Below, piece by piece: positions 42,078-50,205 of a stretch of DNA of 64,000 nucleotides. Location: positions 1 to 64,000 of the forward strand of contig PKUA01000025.1 of the NCBI GenBank assembly GCA_002868905.1. The letters run 5' to 3'. The notes under the pieces are model-generated. The model was not told the origin of the DNA, did not search any database, and worked only from the letters and a program-made list of their open reading frames with translations. The position numbers were made by a program, and so were the translations under genes. The stretch comes from Desulfuromonas sp. (GTDB lineage: Bacteria > Desulfobacterota > Desulfuromonadia > Desulfuromonadales > Geothermobacteraceae). Every line of letters begins with the position of its first letter. The stretch's first letter is position 1.

Positions 42078-44192
42078 TCAGACATACCAGTCGTCATGGG
42101 CGAGGTCAGTTCCAAAAAATGGTAACCGGGCCGGTCCCTCGAGCGGCCACCGGCCCTGCTCCCCTTTGGCGGTCAGCAGGTGAACGCTGAGGCCGAAACG
42201 TTCTCCAGGTTTCAACTGCAATGGTTCAAGCGGAATGGCGAGTTCCACGACCCGGCGGTAAGCCCCTTGACAGGGGAGAGAGGAACCGTGGCTGTTGGCC
42301 AGCCTGAGTTCGGCCAATCCTTGTCCGGGGGTGAAGCGGCAGACCCAGTTTTTTTCAGTCTGCAGGTGAATTTCGAGCGCCCCTCTCTCGCCGGTTAACC
42401 CGAGAAGATCTTCGATCGGATCGAGGCGTAGAAACAGGTGTTGGTCATTGAAGCCGAAATGAAGCAGGGCAAAGGTGCCGTCGTGGGCGTGCATGGCTCC
42501 GCTGGCGGTCAAATCGACCCGACCGGCGGCAAGCCATTCAAAGTAGTCATTGATGACCCCGTCGATCTTCGGATTCAGCCAGTCGCGAGGCTCAACCACC
42601 TGCAGCGGTTTCTTCGGGGGTTTGATCGGCCGTTGCAGGTGGTTCGGAGGGGTTTGACCTCCGCTTTTGTAAAGGGCTTCGAGGTGGCGACGGAACAGGC
42701 GATCGAACATATCGGCCTGATCGGTGGCATGGTCGTCCCCGTACCACCAAAACCAGTCGCTCCCTTCTGCGTGCAGCGGGTGCTCGGTCTGGGGCGGCAG
42801 AGGTGTGCCGGGCTGCCAGTTTTCGTCATGCAGGGGGTGTTGGCTGTTGAAAATGTCGCGACGCCCCCGTTCCAGCCAGTCCCAGGCGGTGTTTTCTTCC
42901 GAGTGGCCGATCCAGATTTTGAAGTCGCCGTTGATCCAGGAGCCCGGGGCGAGTCGCTCAAGGGGGGACATGTCTGAGCCGGCCAGTGCTTCTTTGATGC
43001 CGACAACTTGCAGGGCCGGGTCCCGGGCCAATCCACGGTAGAAAGCGGTCAGAAACGGATAGCCGTTGTCTTCGTAACGCTCCCAGCAGTTTTCTCCATC
43101 GAGGATCAGGGATACCATCCCGTCGGGATTGCTCGCGGCGATAGCGTGAAGTCGCCTGAGCAGGTCCGCCGCGGCTTTTTCGGCCGGCCAGTGGGCATAG
43201 ACGAAGCCGATCCGGTCGGAGAGCTCGCGGTCCCGAAACAGCAGGGGGAGTTCTGCAAAATGATAGGGTCGGTAAAGTTGTTTGCGGTCTTTTATCCCGC
43301 CAACGAGGCTCTTGTCCAGAATCGCTTCATCACTGGCCGCCCAAAGCGCCCCTTCGGAGTGCATGATCCGAATAGCATCTTCACTGATCGCTCCTTCAGC
43401 CGGCCACATCCCTCTCGGCCTGGGGCCAAGCACCTTGTTGACCAGGGCGAGGCCGTGGCGAACCTGCAGGACTGCATCTTCGGTGTGCCTGAAGCTCGCT
43501 GCCGGCAATTGCATGCCGGGGGTCGCCACCCGGGCGATAGCGGTGCCGCAGAGCAGGGGGAGAATCGGGTGAGCATAGGGGGTGACCGAAATCTCGATCA
43601 GGCCCTCGCTTTCGAGTTTCCGGTATCGGTCGATGATCGAGGCGACTTCCCGGTCGTAACAGTTCAACAGCTCACGCTTGTCGACGGCGGTATAGTTCTC
43701 CCCTTTTCTCAGCAGGCCGGCAATCGGCTCCTCGTTTCTGAGAAAGTGCCCGGACCAGGCCAGGAGAAACCAGACCTGGAGATCCCCCAGCTCGGCATCG
43801 GAGAATTCTTCCCAGGCCCTGCTGCCGAGACGGTTGGCCTTGTGTGCCAGCTCGGCGTAGCGTCGGTGCGGCATGATGTGACGTTCGCCGTGCACCGAAA
43901 AGAAGTGCTGCAGCATGAAACGGCGCTGCTGTTCATCGAGGTCGGCCGGTTCGCGGCGGGCGAGATCGAGCCAGTAATCGCTGTTTTGTCCGGAGGCGTA
44001 GGCCTGCAACTGCTCGAGCATCACCGGAACCAGATTGAAGGTGAGGCGGTTTTCCGGGTGTTCCTCGGCAATACGGAGCATTTCTCCGTAGTCTTTGACC
44101 GCGTGGAGGTAGGTCCAGGGGAGCAGGGTCTGCCCGGAGACCGGATCCCGGTAGTCGGGCTGATGCATATGCCAGAGAATACAGACCTTCAA
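42078..44192 (-). CDS. Glycoside hydrolase family 57 (alpha-amylase or 4-alpha-glucanotransferase type)
   Basis: A 704-residue protein. The GH57 signature I-L-W-H-M-H-Q-P opens it; the nucleophile glutamate is in G-M-W-P-A-E-G-A near residue 275 and the acid/base aspartate in L-I-L-D-G-E-N-C near 370. A C-terminal beta-rich domain follows from about 540. Family members act on alpha-glucans inside cells. TTG start 44192 overlaps the upstream stop, so translation is coupled to the nucleotidyltransferase fusion. Confidence 0.9.
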   Translation of the reverse strand: MKVCILWHMHQPDYRDPVSGQTLLPWTYLHAVKDYGEMLRIAEEHPENRLTFNLVPVMLEQLQAYASGQNSDYWLDLARREPADLDEQQRRFMLQHFFSVHGERHIMPHRRYAELAHKANRLGSRAWEEFSDAELGDLQVWFLLAWSGHFLRNEEPIAGLLRKGENYTAVDKRELLNCYDREVASIIDRYRKLESEGLIEISVTPYAHPILPLLCGTAIARVATPGMQLPAASFRHTEDAVLQVRHGLALVNKVLGPRPRGMWPAEGAISEDAIRIMHSEGALWAASDEAILDKSLVGGIKDRKQLYRPYHFAELPLLFRDRELSDRIGFVYAHWPAEKAAADLLRRLHAIAASNPDGMVSLILDGENCWERYEDNGYPFLTAFYRGLARDPALQVVGIKEALAGSDMSPLERLAPGSWINGDFKIWIGHSEENTAWDWLERGRRDIFNSQHPLHDENWQPGTPLPPQTEHPLHAEGSDWFWWYGDDHATDQADMFDRLFRRHLEALYKSGGQTPPNHLQRPIKPPKKPLQVVEPRDWLNPKIDGVINDYFEWLAAGRVDLTASGAMHAHDGTFALLHFGFNDQHLFLRLDPIEDLLGLTGERGALEIHLQTEKNWVCRFTPGQGLAELRLANSHGSSLPCQGAYRRVVELAIPLEPLQLKPGERFGLSVHLLTAKGEQGRWPLEGPARLPFFGTDLAHDDWYV

Positions 44193-46711
44193 CTCGCCCC
44201 CTTATCCAGCTCCTTTTTCCACTGCTCCACTTTCCCACGGTAAGTGGCAATGATGGCATCGGCCCGATCCGGCTGGTCGGCTTCGGCGTAAATATGGGCG
44301 ACCGGGCGATGTTGGTCGGGAAGGACCAAAACCCACCCATCGCTGAAATCGACCAGAACGCCATCGATATAGGTGGTCTGCTGGTCGGCCGAGTCTTCGC
44401 TCATCTTCCGCATGATGCCACCTTTGAATTCGAAGGAACAGGGAATCTCGCAATGACGCCAGGTGCGCCGCTGGGCCAGGTCCCGCAAACTGCTGAGCGG
44501 GAGACCGCTTTTCGCAATCAGTTGCAGAATTCTGGCGGCGGCGTAGAGGGCGTCGAAGTTTGCTTGGAACTCGGGAAAAGCGTAACGACCGTTGAGGGTT
44601 GCGGCGAACCGGACCTGGCGCTGGCGAGCCTCGGCGACCAGTTCCCGGCCATCGGTCTTGGATCGCTTGACCGTCAGCCCCCCTTCCAGGGCGAGGTCTT
44701 CCAGAATGCGGGGAGCGGTGACCGGGACGAGCAGGTATCCTTCCTGGCCCGACCGGGAGACCAGGGCGGCGACAGCCGCCAACGCTTCAAGGTCGCTAAG
44801 GATATTCCCCTTTTCATCTATGATGCCAAGCCGCTCGCCGGAAGGTCCGAACCAGAAGCCTGCAGTTGCTTCGAGGGTGACGACGATCCTGGAGAGCTGG
44901 TCCATGGAATGAAGAGTCTGTTCTTCGGTCAGACCGAGGCCGCTGTCTTGGACATGGGCATTGAGTTCGATGATTTCGCAGCCGAGTTCGGTCAGAAGTT
45001 GCGGCAACAGGTCGGCGGCCGGCGAGTGGTTGAGGTCGATGACCACTTTCGGTCTGGCCCGTTTCAGTGTCTCGCTGTCGAGGCTGCGCAGGAACCCTTC
45101 GCGGTAGTAATCGTAGAGGCGGGGGAGTTCCGAGATGCCGCCCGGTTCGGCATGATGGACCCGGCGGAAGTTCTCTTTGAAAAATATACGTTCGACCCCT
45201 TTGGCCTGGGACGAGGAAAATTCGTCTCCTTCGGTGTCGAAGAAGATGATTTCGGTTGCCGCCGGATCGTCTGCGGCCTGGCGGAAGTGGACGCCGCCGA
45301 CTTCGCCAAACGTGGCGAGCTTGTAACGCAGGACAGGCAGGGGGGCCATGCGGATGTCGCGTACGTTGATGCCGGCCGACAGCAGGCCGCCGACGAAGGC
45401 TCGTTTGAGCATGCGCGACGAGCGGATGGCGTCACGTCCGGCCAGGACATGGCTGCCGCGCGGCAGGGTCGAACCGAAGGCGGCGCCGAGCTTGGCGACG
45501 AACTCGGGGGTCAGTTCGACGTTGGTCAGGCCCCGGACCTGGGCGCCCTGGAACAGACTCTTGCGCCATTTCTCCCCCCAGATCAGGTTGGTGGTGACGG
45601 TCGCGCCACCCTCGATCACCTTGCGCGGCCAGACCTTGACATCCCGTTTCAGCAGCGCTTCGTTGCCGATACGGGTTTCATCGCCGACCACAACTCCCGG
45701 TTCGATCGTCACGGATTGCCCGACGCGGACGCTGTGACCGAGAACCGCATTGCTGATTTTGGTCCCCGGTTTCAGGTGAACGTTGTCCCAGAGGACGGCA
45801 TTTTCCAGCTGGCAGCCGCTGTCGATGCTGCAGTTGCGGCCGACCAGGCAGTTCTTCAGGCTTGCATCGCCCAGAACCTGGCTGTTGTCACCGAGTATCG
45901 TGAAACCTTCCAGGGTGGCTTTCTCCGGTTGCTCGATGACCGCATCCTGGCCGAGGTAAAGTGATTTGTCCGGCTCCGGCCGCGATTCGGAGGTGTCGAT
46001 CAGGACCTTGCCCGACGTGATGTCGTTACATGCCTCCAGGTAGGCGTCGGTGTTGCCGATGTCGGCCCAGTAACCTTCGAGGCGGCACCCGAAAAGCGCC
46101 TGGTCCTCTGCCAGCATGGCGGGGAAAACATCTTTCGACCAGTCGCGGTTGGTCTCTTTCGGGATCATGTCGAGGACATCCGGTTCGATCACGTAAATGC
46201 CGGTGTTGATCGTGTCGGAAAAAACCTCACCCCAGCCCGGTTTCTCCAGGAATTTGGTGATTTTCCCCTCCTGGTCGGTGATAACCACGCCGAACTGCAA
46301 CGGATCACTGACCGGGGTCAGGGTGATGGTCGCCCTGGCCTGTTTCTCCTCATGGAAGGCAATGACTTTCGACAGGTCGAAGTCGGTGAGGAGATCGCCG
46401 CTGATGATCATGAACCGTTCGTCGAGGAATTTTGCCGCCGCCTTGACCGCCCCGGCGGTTCCGAAGTCCTCCAGCGGCGTCACGTAGCTGATATGAACGC
46501 CGAACTCGGAGCCGTCCCGGAAATAATTTTTGATGATTTCCGGCTGGTGATAAAGCAGCAGTACCAGCTCGGTGATGCCATGTTTTTTCAGCAGGCCGAT
46601 GATATGTCGCATGATCGGTCGGTTGGCCAGCGGAATCATCGGTTTCGGCAGGTTGATGGTCAACGGCTGAATCCGGGTGCCGAATCCGCCGGCCATGATA
46701 ACAGCTTTCAT
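44189..46711 (-). CDS. Sugar-phosphate nucleotidyltransferase / phosphomannomutase-like fusion with degenerate mutase site
   Basis: An 840-residue fusion. Residues 1-235 form the nucleotidyltransferase with A-G-G-F-G-T-R at 7-13 and L-P-K-P-M. A left-handed beta-helix (~255-360) follows, then a phosphohexomutase-like region (~380-750). In the mutase region the G-R-D-A-I-R-S-S loop is kept, but the phosphoserine loop T-A-S-H-N-P is replaced by Q-A-A-D-D-P, and the metal loop D-G-D-G-D-R by G-P-S-G-E-R. Mutase activity is therefore unlikely and the domain may be regulatory. The nucleotide and sugar used (GDP-mannose or NDP-glucose) cannot be fixed by eye. First gene of the glycan operon. Confidence 0.86.
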   Translation of the reverse strand: MKAVIMAGGFGTRIQPLTINLPKPMIPLANRPIMRHIIGLLKKHGITELVLLLYHQPEIIKNYFRDGSEFGVHISYVTPLEDFGTAGAVKAAAKFLDERFMIISGDLLTDFDLSKVIAFHEEKQARATITLTPVSDPLQFGVVITDQEGKITKFLEKPGWGEVFSDTINTGIYVIEPDVLDMIPKETNRDWSKDVFPAMLAEDQALFGCRLEGYWADIGNTDAYLEACNDITSGKVLIDTSESRPEPDKSLYLGQDAVIEQPEKATLEGFTILGDNSQVLGDASLKNCLVGRNCSIDSGCQLENAVLWDNVHLKPGTKISNAVLGHSVRVGQSVTIEPGVVVGDETRIGNEALLKRDVKVWPRKVIEGGATVTTNLIWGEKWRKSLFQGAQVRGLTNVELTPEFVAKLGAAFGSTLPRGSHVLAGRDAIRSSRMLKRAFVGGLLSAGINVRDIRMAPLPVLRYKLATFGEVGGVHFRQAADDPAATEIIFFDTEGDEFSSSQAKGVERIFFKENFRRVHHAEPGGISELPRLYDYYREGFLRSLDSETLKRARPKVVIDLNHSPAADLLPQLLTELGCEIIELNAHVQDSGLGLTEEQTLHSMDQLSRIVVTLEATAGFWFGPSGERLGIIDEKGNILSDLEALAAVAALVSRSGQEGYLLVPVTAPRILEDLALEGGLTVKRSKTDGRELVAEARQRQVRFAATLNGRYAFPEFQANFDALYAAARILQLIAKSGLPLSSLRDLAQRRTWRHCEIPCSFEFKGGIMRKMSEDSADQQTTYIDGVLVDFSDGWVLVLPDQHRPVAHIYAEADQPDRADAIIATYRGKVEQWKKELDKGAS

Positions 46712-46834
46712 AAGAGGCCTCTTTGTTTGAGTGGTCCAACCTTCGGCAGCATCACTCTGGAAGAGAAATGTCAGAAACGTATGAGCGTCAGGTGACGATG
46801 GAAAAAGTTGCCCGGCAGGAGCCGTTTGCGGGGG

Positions 46835-47203
46835 TCAGCCGGAAGACTTTCCCCGCGCAAGAACTTTATTGATTTCGCTCTTCAATTCATTGAGATCGGA
46901 GCTTTTCACCACATAGCCGTCGGCGAGCCAGGAGCTGAAATCGTCCTTGTAGCAGCTGAAAGCCGTGCAGAGGATGACCGGCAGGTCCGGAAACTCCTGG
47001 ACCACGTTCTGCAGGGTCTGCAGCCCGCTTTCCCCCTGGAGCTGAATATCGAGGACCATCAGGTCAATCGATTCCGAGCGCAGGTGATCGACGGCCTGTA
47101 GCGGATTGGCGGCCGTGGTTACCGTGTACCCTTCATCTTCCAACTCCGCGGCGTAGAGACGGCGAATTTCGGGTTCGTCATCAACAATCAACAAGTGGGG
47201 CAT
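46835..47203 (-). CDS. Single-domain response regulator (receiver)
   Basis: A 122-residue CheY-like receiver: acidic pair D-D-E at 9-11, phosphoacceptor in M-V-L-D-I-Q near residue 53, T in C-T-A-F near 82 and K in V-V-K-S-S near 102. It has no output domain, so it acts by protein contact or as a phosphate relay. AGGAG precedes ATG 47203, which lies inside the 3' end of the kinase gene. It sits 123 bases upstream of the glycan operon. Confidence 0.88.
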   Translation of the reverse strand: MPHLLIVDDEPEIRRLYAAELEDEGYTVTTAANPLQAVDHLRSESIDLMVLDIQLQGESGLQTLQNVVQEFPDLPVILCTAFSCYKDDFSSWLADGYVVKSSDLNELKSEINKVLARGKSSG

Positions 47204-48797
47204 GATCTCTCTCCTGTTGTGGGGTGAAGCGGATGACAAGGGCCGGCTCGGGGTCATTCAGCCGGTCGGTTTCCATGACAGCGTGTTGGGTTTCGAGAGC
47301 CCGGGCACAGAGAGTAAGTGCGAGCCCGTGACAATTTGCCTGATTCGGCTCGGCAACCAACCGTTGCAGCTCGGGGGCGCTGAAGGTCAGGATGACCTGA
47401 TCACGCTCCCAGTGGCTGCCGACCACAAGGCAACTCTTTGGATCAAGGACACCAAGCGTTTGCCGAAACAGGCTCTGCAGGCAGCTGCTGAGTTGACGAT
47501 AATCGACAAGAAGTTGTGGCAGTCCCGGTTGGAGGTCGAGATGACAGGAGACCTGGTCGAGATCTATATCACCCTGCAGGGAAGCATAGACCTGGGTCAG
47601 GGCCCGGTTGAGATCCCAGTTGTCAAGATTCGGGTGCTGTTCATCGACCAGTGCCAGCACATCCTGCAGCGCGGCATCGAGACGGCGGCACTCTTTCTGG
47701 ATCCCATTGAGGCTGCGTCGTTGGGAGCTGTCTGCCAGTTGATTCTGGGCGAGCTGTCGGGCGTGCGCGCTCAGAATCGTTAAAGGGTTGCGGATGGCGT
47801 GGGCCAGGTCGGCGCTCAGTTGTCCGACAAGGGAGTGCTTTTCCATCTTGACGATCTGTTCCTGCTGTTCCTGGAGCTGCCTGTTGGCCCGGGTTGTCCG
47901 GAGAAGTTCCCGCTGTAGTTTGGCGTAGAGGTTAGCACGTTCGATGGAGAAGGCAACCGGTACTGCGAAAGTTTCGAGCGCTTTCAGGTCTGCTTCGCTG
48001 ATCGGCCGGCGGGTAATCAGGTTGTCTGCCAACAGCAGGCCGATTTGAATCTCCCCGCTCACCAGTGGAACCAGGAGTAACTCTTCCGCCTGAAGTGCCT
48101 GTTTCTGCTCCGGAGGCAGGAAAGGTTCATTTGAAACGGAGTGAATATGTCGCGGCACTCTTTCTCGCAAAACCTTGTTGAACAGGTGTGTGCGTTGATC
48201 CAGCGGTGTTCGGAGGGTTTGCAACAGGTCCCCGAACTTGTTTTTTTCTTGCGCGCCGCGATCGCCGAGCAACCGGTGGGCCATTTCCCGCAAGGAGAAC
48301 TCACGTTGGTGGATCTCTCCCCAGATATTGCCCGCCTCGCTGCTGTCTCGTGGCCCGACCGCCATGTGTCCGTAGAGATTTTCGTCGTGGTCGTCAACCA
48401 GCAGCAAGATGGCGCGATTGAGACCGAATCCTTTCCCCGAGGTGATCGCCGTCATCGCCATGGCAAGGATTTCGTCGCGGTTGAGGGAGGTCTGTAGCCC
48501 CTGGCCGACCTCTCTCAGGAAGCTCCCCTGCTGTTCAAGGTGGCCAATCAACTGGTGCAAGGTGCGTACTTCTGCTCTTAGCTTCAAAGTCTCTTCGACC
48601 ATGATCGGCAACATCGGTCGAAGGTCCTCGATGGTTGTGTCAGGTTGAGCCAGGTCCTGAACAAACTGATGACATTCCAGGCAGCATTCGATGAACCGTT
48701 GCCGGCGGTCGTGTTGCAGGTAGGGTTTAGCCGGGTCGAGATTGGGGCAAATGTCAGGCGTTGCCTGTTCGAGTCGCCAGCAGCAATTCGGCTCCAT
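47181..48797 (-). CDS. Histidine-kinase-like protein with Cys-rich N-terminus, GAF domain and degenerate ATPase
   Basis: A 538-residue soluble protein. The first 45 residues hold six cysteines (C-C-W, I-C-P, C-C-L-E-C), suggesting a metal or redox centre. A GAF domain spans about 95-290, and a coiled coil leads to HisKA with H in D-L-A-H-A-I-R-N-P-L near residue 340. The C-terminal ATPase lacks a recognisable N box (S-L-F-R-Q-T where N-A-x-x-A is expected) and the D-x-G-x-G motif, keeping only H-G-L-A-L-T-L-C. Autophosphorylation is doubtful. It overlaps the receiver gene by 23 bases. ATG 48797 is the likely start, though GGAGG sits too close to it. Confidence 0.78.
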   Translation of the reverse strand: MEPNCCWRLEQATPDICPNLDPAKPYLQHDRRQRFIECCLECHQFVQDLAQPDTTIEDLRPMLPIMVEETLKLRAEVRTLHQLIGHLEQQGSFLREVGQGLQTSLNRDEILAMAMTAITSGKGFGLNRAILLLVDDHDENLYGHMAVGPRDSSEAGNIWGEIHQREFSLREMAHRLLGDRGAQEKNKFGDLLQTLRTPLDQRTHLFNKVLRERVPRHIHSVSNEPFLPPEQKQALQAEELLLVPLVSGEIQIGLLLADNLITRRPISEADLKALETFAVPVAFSIERANLYAKLQRELLRTTRANRQLQEQQEQIVKMEKHSLVGQLSADLAHAIRNPLTILSAHARQLAQNQLADSSQRRSLNGIQKECRRLDAALQDVLALVDEQHPNLDNWDLNRALTQVYASLQGDIDLDQVSCHLDLQPGLPQLLVDYRQLSSCLQSLFRQTLGVLDPKSCLVVGSHWERDQVILTFSAPELQRLVAEPNQANCHGLALTLCARALETQHAVMETDRLNDPEPALVIRFTPQQERDHAPLVDC

Positions 48798-48956
48798 CCA
48801 TCCTCCATGCCTGTTGTTTAACCAGAAAATTATAGCAGTCACCTGCTCTCTTGCAACTATTGAATCTTGGTATTTTGTAGCTTTTTCAGGAGGTTAAGAA
48901 GATCGTTTTTGTCTCTTCTTGCGTCCAGGTCTTAGGAGTGGCATAAATGCCGGGTT

Positions 48957-49880
48957 ATGATGAAGAAACGATACCGGTTGTTTTCAGAACACTTGAAAAG
49001 ACGTTTCGGCGGTCGGGTGCACAAAATCTCGATTGATGCCGGGTTCGGTTGCCCGAACCGTTCCGATGGCCGGGCGGGGAGTGGTTGTCTTTTTTGTGAC
49101 CCCGGCGGGTCCGGGGCGGTTGGGATCGAACGGGACCTGTCAATTACTGACCAACTTGCCGCCGGCCATGATGTCATGGTCCGGAAGTACAAGGCGAAAC
49201 GGTTCATGGCTTATTTTCAGCCGTTTTCCAACACCTTCGCCCCGGTTGCGAGGTTGATGAGGGATTATGACGAGGCCTTGCGTGCCCCTGACGTGGTCGG
49301 GTTGGCGATCGGCACACGACCCGACTGCCTTCCGGACGAGGTGCTCGAAATGTTGGCCGAGTACCACCGCCAGACCTACCTCTGGCTTGAGATCGGCCTG
49401 CAAAGCAGCCACGATGTGACGCTAGCTCGGTTGCGCCGCGGTCATGACTATGCCTGCTTTCTCGATGCCTACCGGCGCGCAAAGCAGCAAGGGTTGCGGG
49501 TTTGCGTTCATGTCATTATCGGTCTTCCCGGAGAGTCCCGGCGGCAGGTCCTGGAAACCGCCGACGAGATGGCCCGTCTCCGGATCGACGGTGTCAAGCT
49601 TCATCTGTTGCATGTCCTGCGGGGAACCCCTCTGGGTGACCTATACGAAAAAGGGGAAATCGACGTTCTTGCCATGCGGGATTATGTCACCCTGGTTTGT
49701 GACGTGATCGAACGATTGCATCCTGCAACACTGATTCATCGGTTGACCGGTGACGGTCCGCGAGACAGTTTGTTGGCTCCGCTCTGGTCGCTGAATAAAT
49801 GGGAGGTGCTCAACGCTATCGACGCCGAATTGGAACGGCGCGGGACGCAGCAGGGGGATCGATGCGAAAAGGGAAGCTAG
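48957..49880 (+). CDS. TIGR01212-family radical SAM protein (YhcC/YtqA-like)
   Basis: A 307-residue radical SAM enzyme of unassigned function found across bacteria. The cluster motif is the long form C-P-N-R-S-D-G-R-A-G-S-G-C-L-F-C near residues 32-47 (C-x11-C-x2-C). A-Y-F-Q-P-F-S-N-T and I-G-T-R-P-D-C-L-P follow, both typical of the family. No neighbour hints at a substrate. ATG 48957 is followed by a second ATG; either may start. Confidence 0.9.
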   Translation: MMKKRYRLFSEHLKRRFGGRVHKISIDAGFGCPNRSDGRAGSGCLFCDPGGSGAVGIERDLSITDQLAAGHDVMVRKYKAKRFMAYFQPFSNTFAPVARLMRDYDEALRAPDVVGLAIGTRPDCLPDEVLEMLAEYHRQTYLWLEIGLQSSHDVTLARLRRGHDYACFLDAYRRAKQQGLRVCVHVIIGLPGESRRQVLETADEMARLRIDGVKLHLLHVLRGTPLGDLYEKGEIDVLAMRDYVTLVCDVIERLHPATLIHRLTGDGPRDSLLAPLWSLNKWEVLNAIDAELERRGTQQGDRCEKGS

Positions 49881-49892
49881 GCCGGGTTTGAA

Positions 49893-50021
49893 TCAGCGGG
49901 TGTCGGAGGTCTGCTCATGAGTGGGATCCGAGGGGGCAGCAGGCGCAGATCCACCCCAGGAGACGAAGAGCAGCGAGGCCCAAATCAGACCGATCATGAC
50001 AACAATAAATCGCATTAACAT
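49893..50021 (-). CDS. Possible small membrane protein, 42 residues
   Basis: An open frame on the minus strand encodes M-L-M-R, a strong hydrophobic helix (F-I-V-V-M-I-G-L-I-W-A-S-L-L-F-V-S-W) and a short Pro/Ala/Ser/Asp tail. It fills the otherwise empty gap between two plus-strand genes. No clear ribosome site is seen upstream of ATG 50021 or ATG 50015, which lowers confidence. The rest of 49881-50205 shows only the approach to the helicase gene. Confidence 0.4.
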   Translation of the reverse strand: MLMRFIVVMIGLIWASLLFVSWGGSAPAAPSDPTHEQTSDTR

Positions 50022-50205
50022 GCCGCGTAATCTACCCAACCGGCTGGGAAAAATCAAGGATGAATATCAATCGCCGCCCGAATCGATGAAATTGCCTCTT
50101 GCTCGCTTGTCCCGCACCCGGTCGCTGTGATATTTTCCCACCATGAACCAGCCGGTCTGATCAGGCTACTGGTCGTTAGATCTCATTTTTCGGAGTTGTT
50201 TCCCT

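Noticed and set aside
44294-45964. 556-residue plus-strand ORF inside the nucleotidyltransferase fusion
   Set aside because: Antisense shadow; no motifs, and the opposite frame is clearly the gene.
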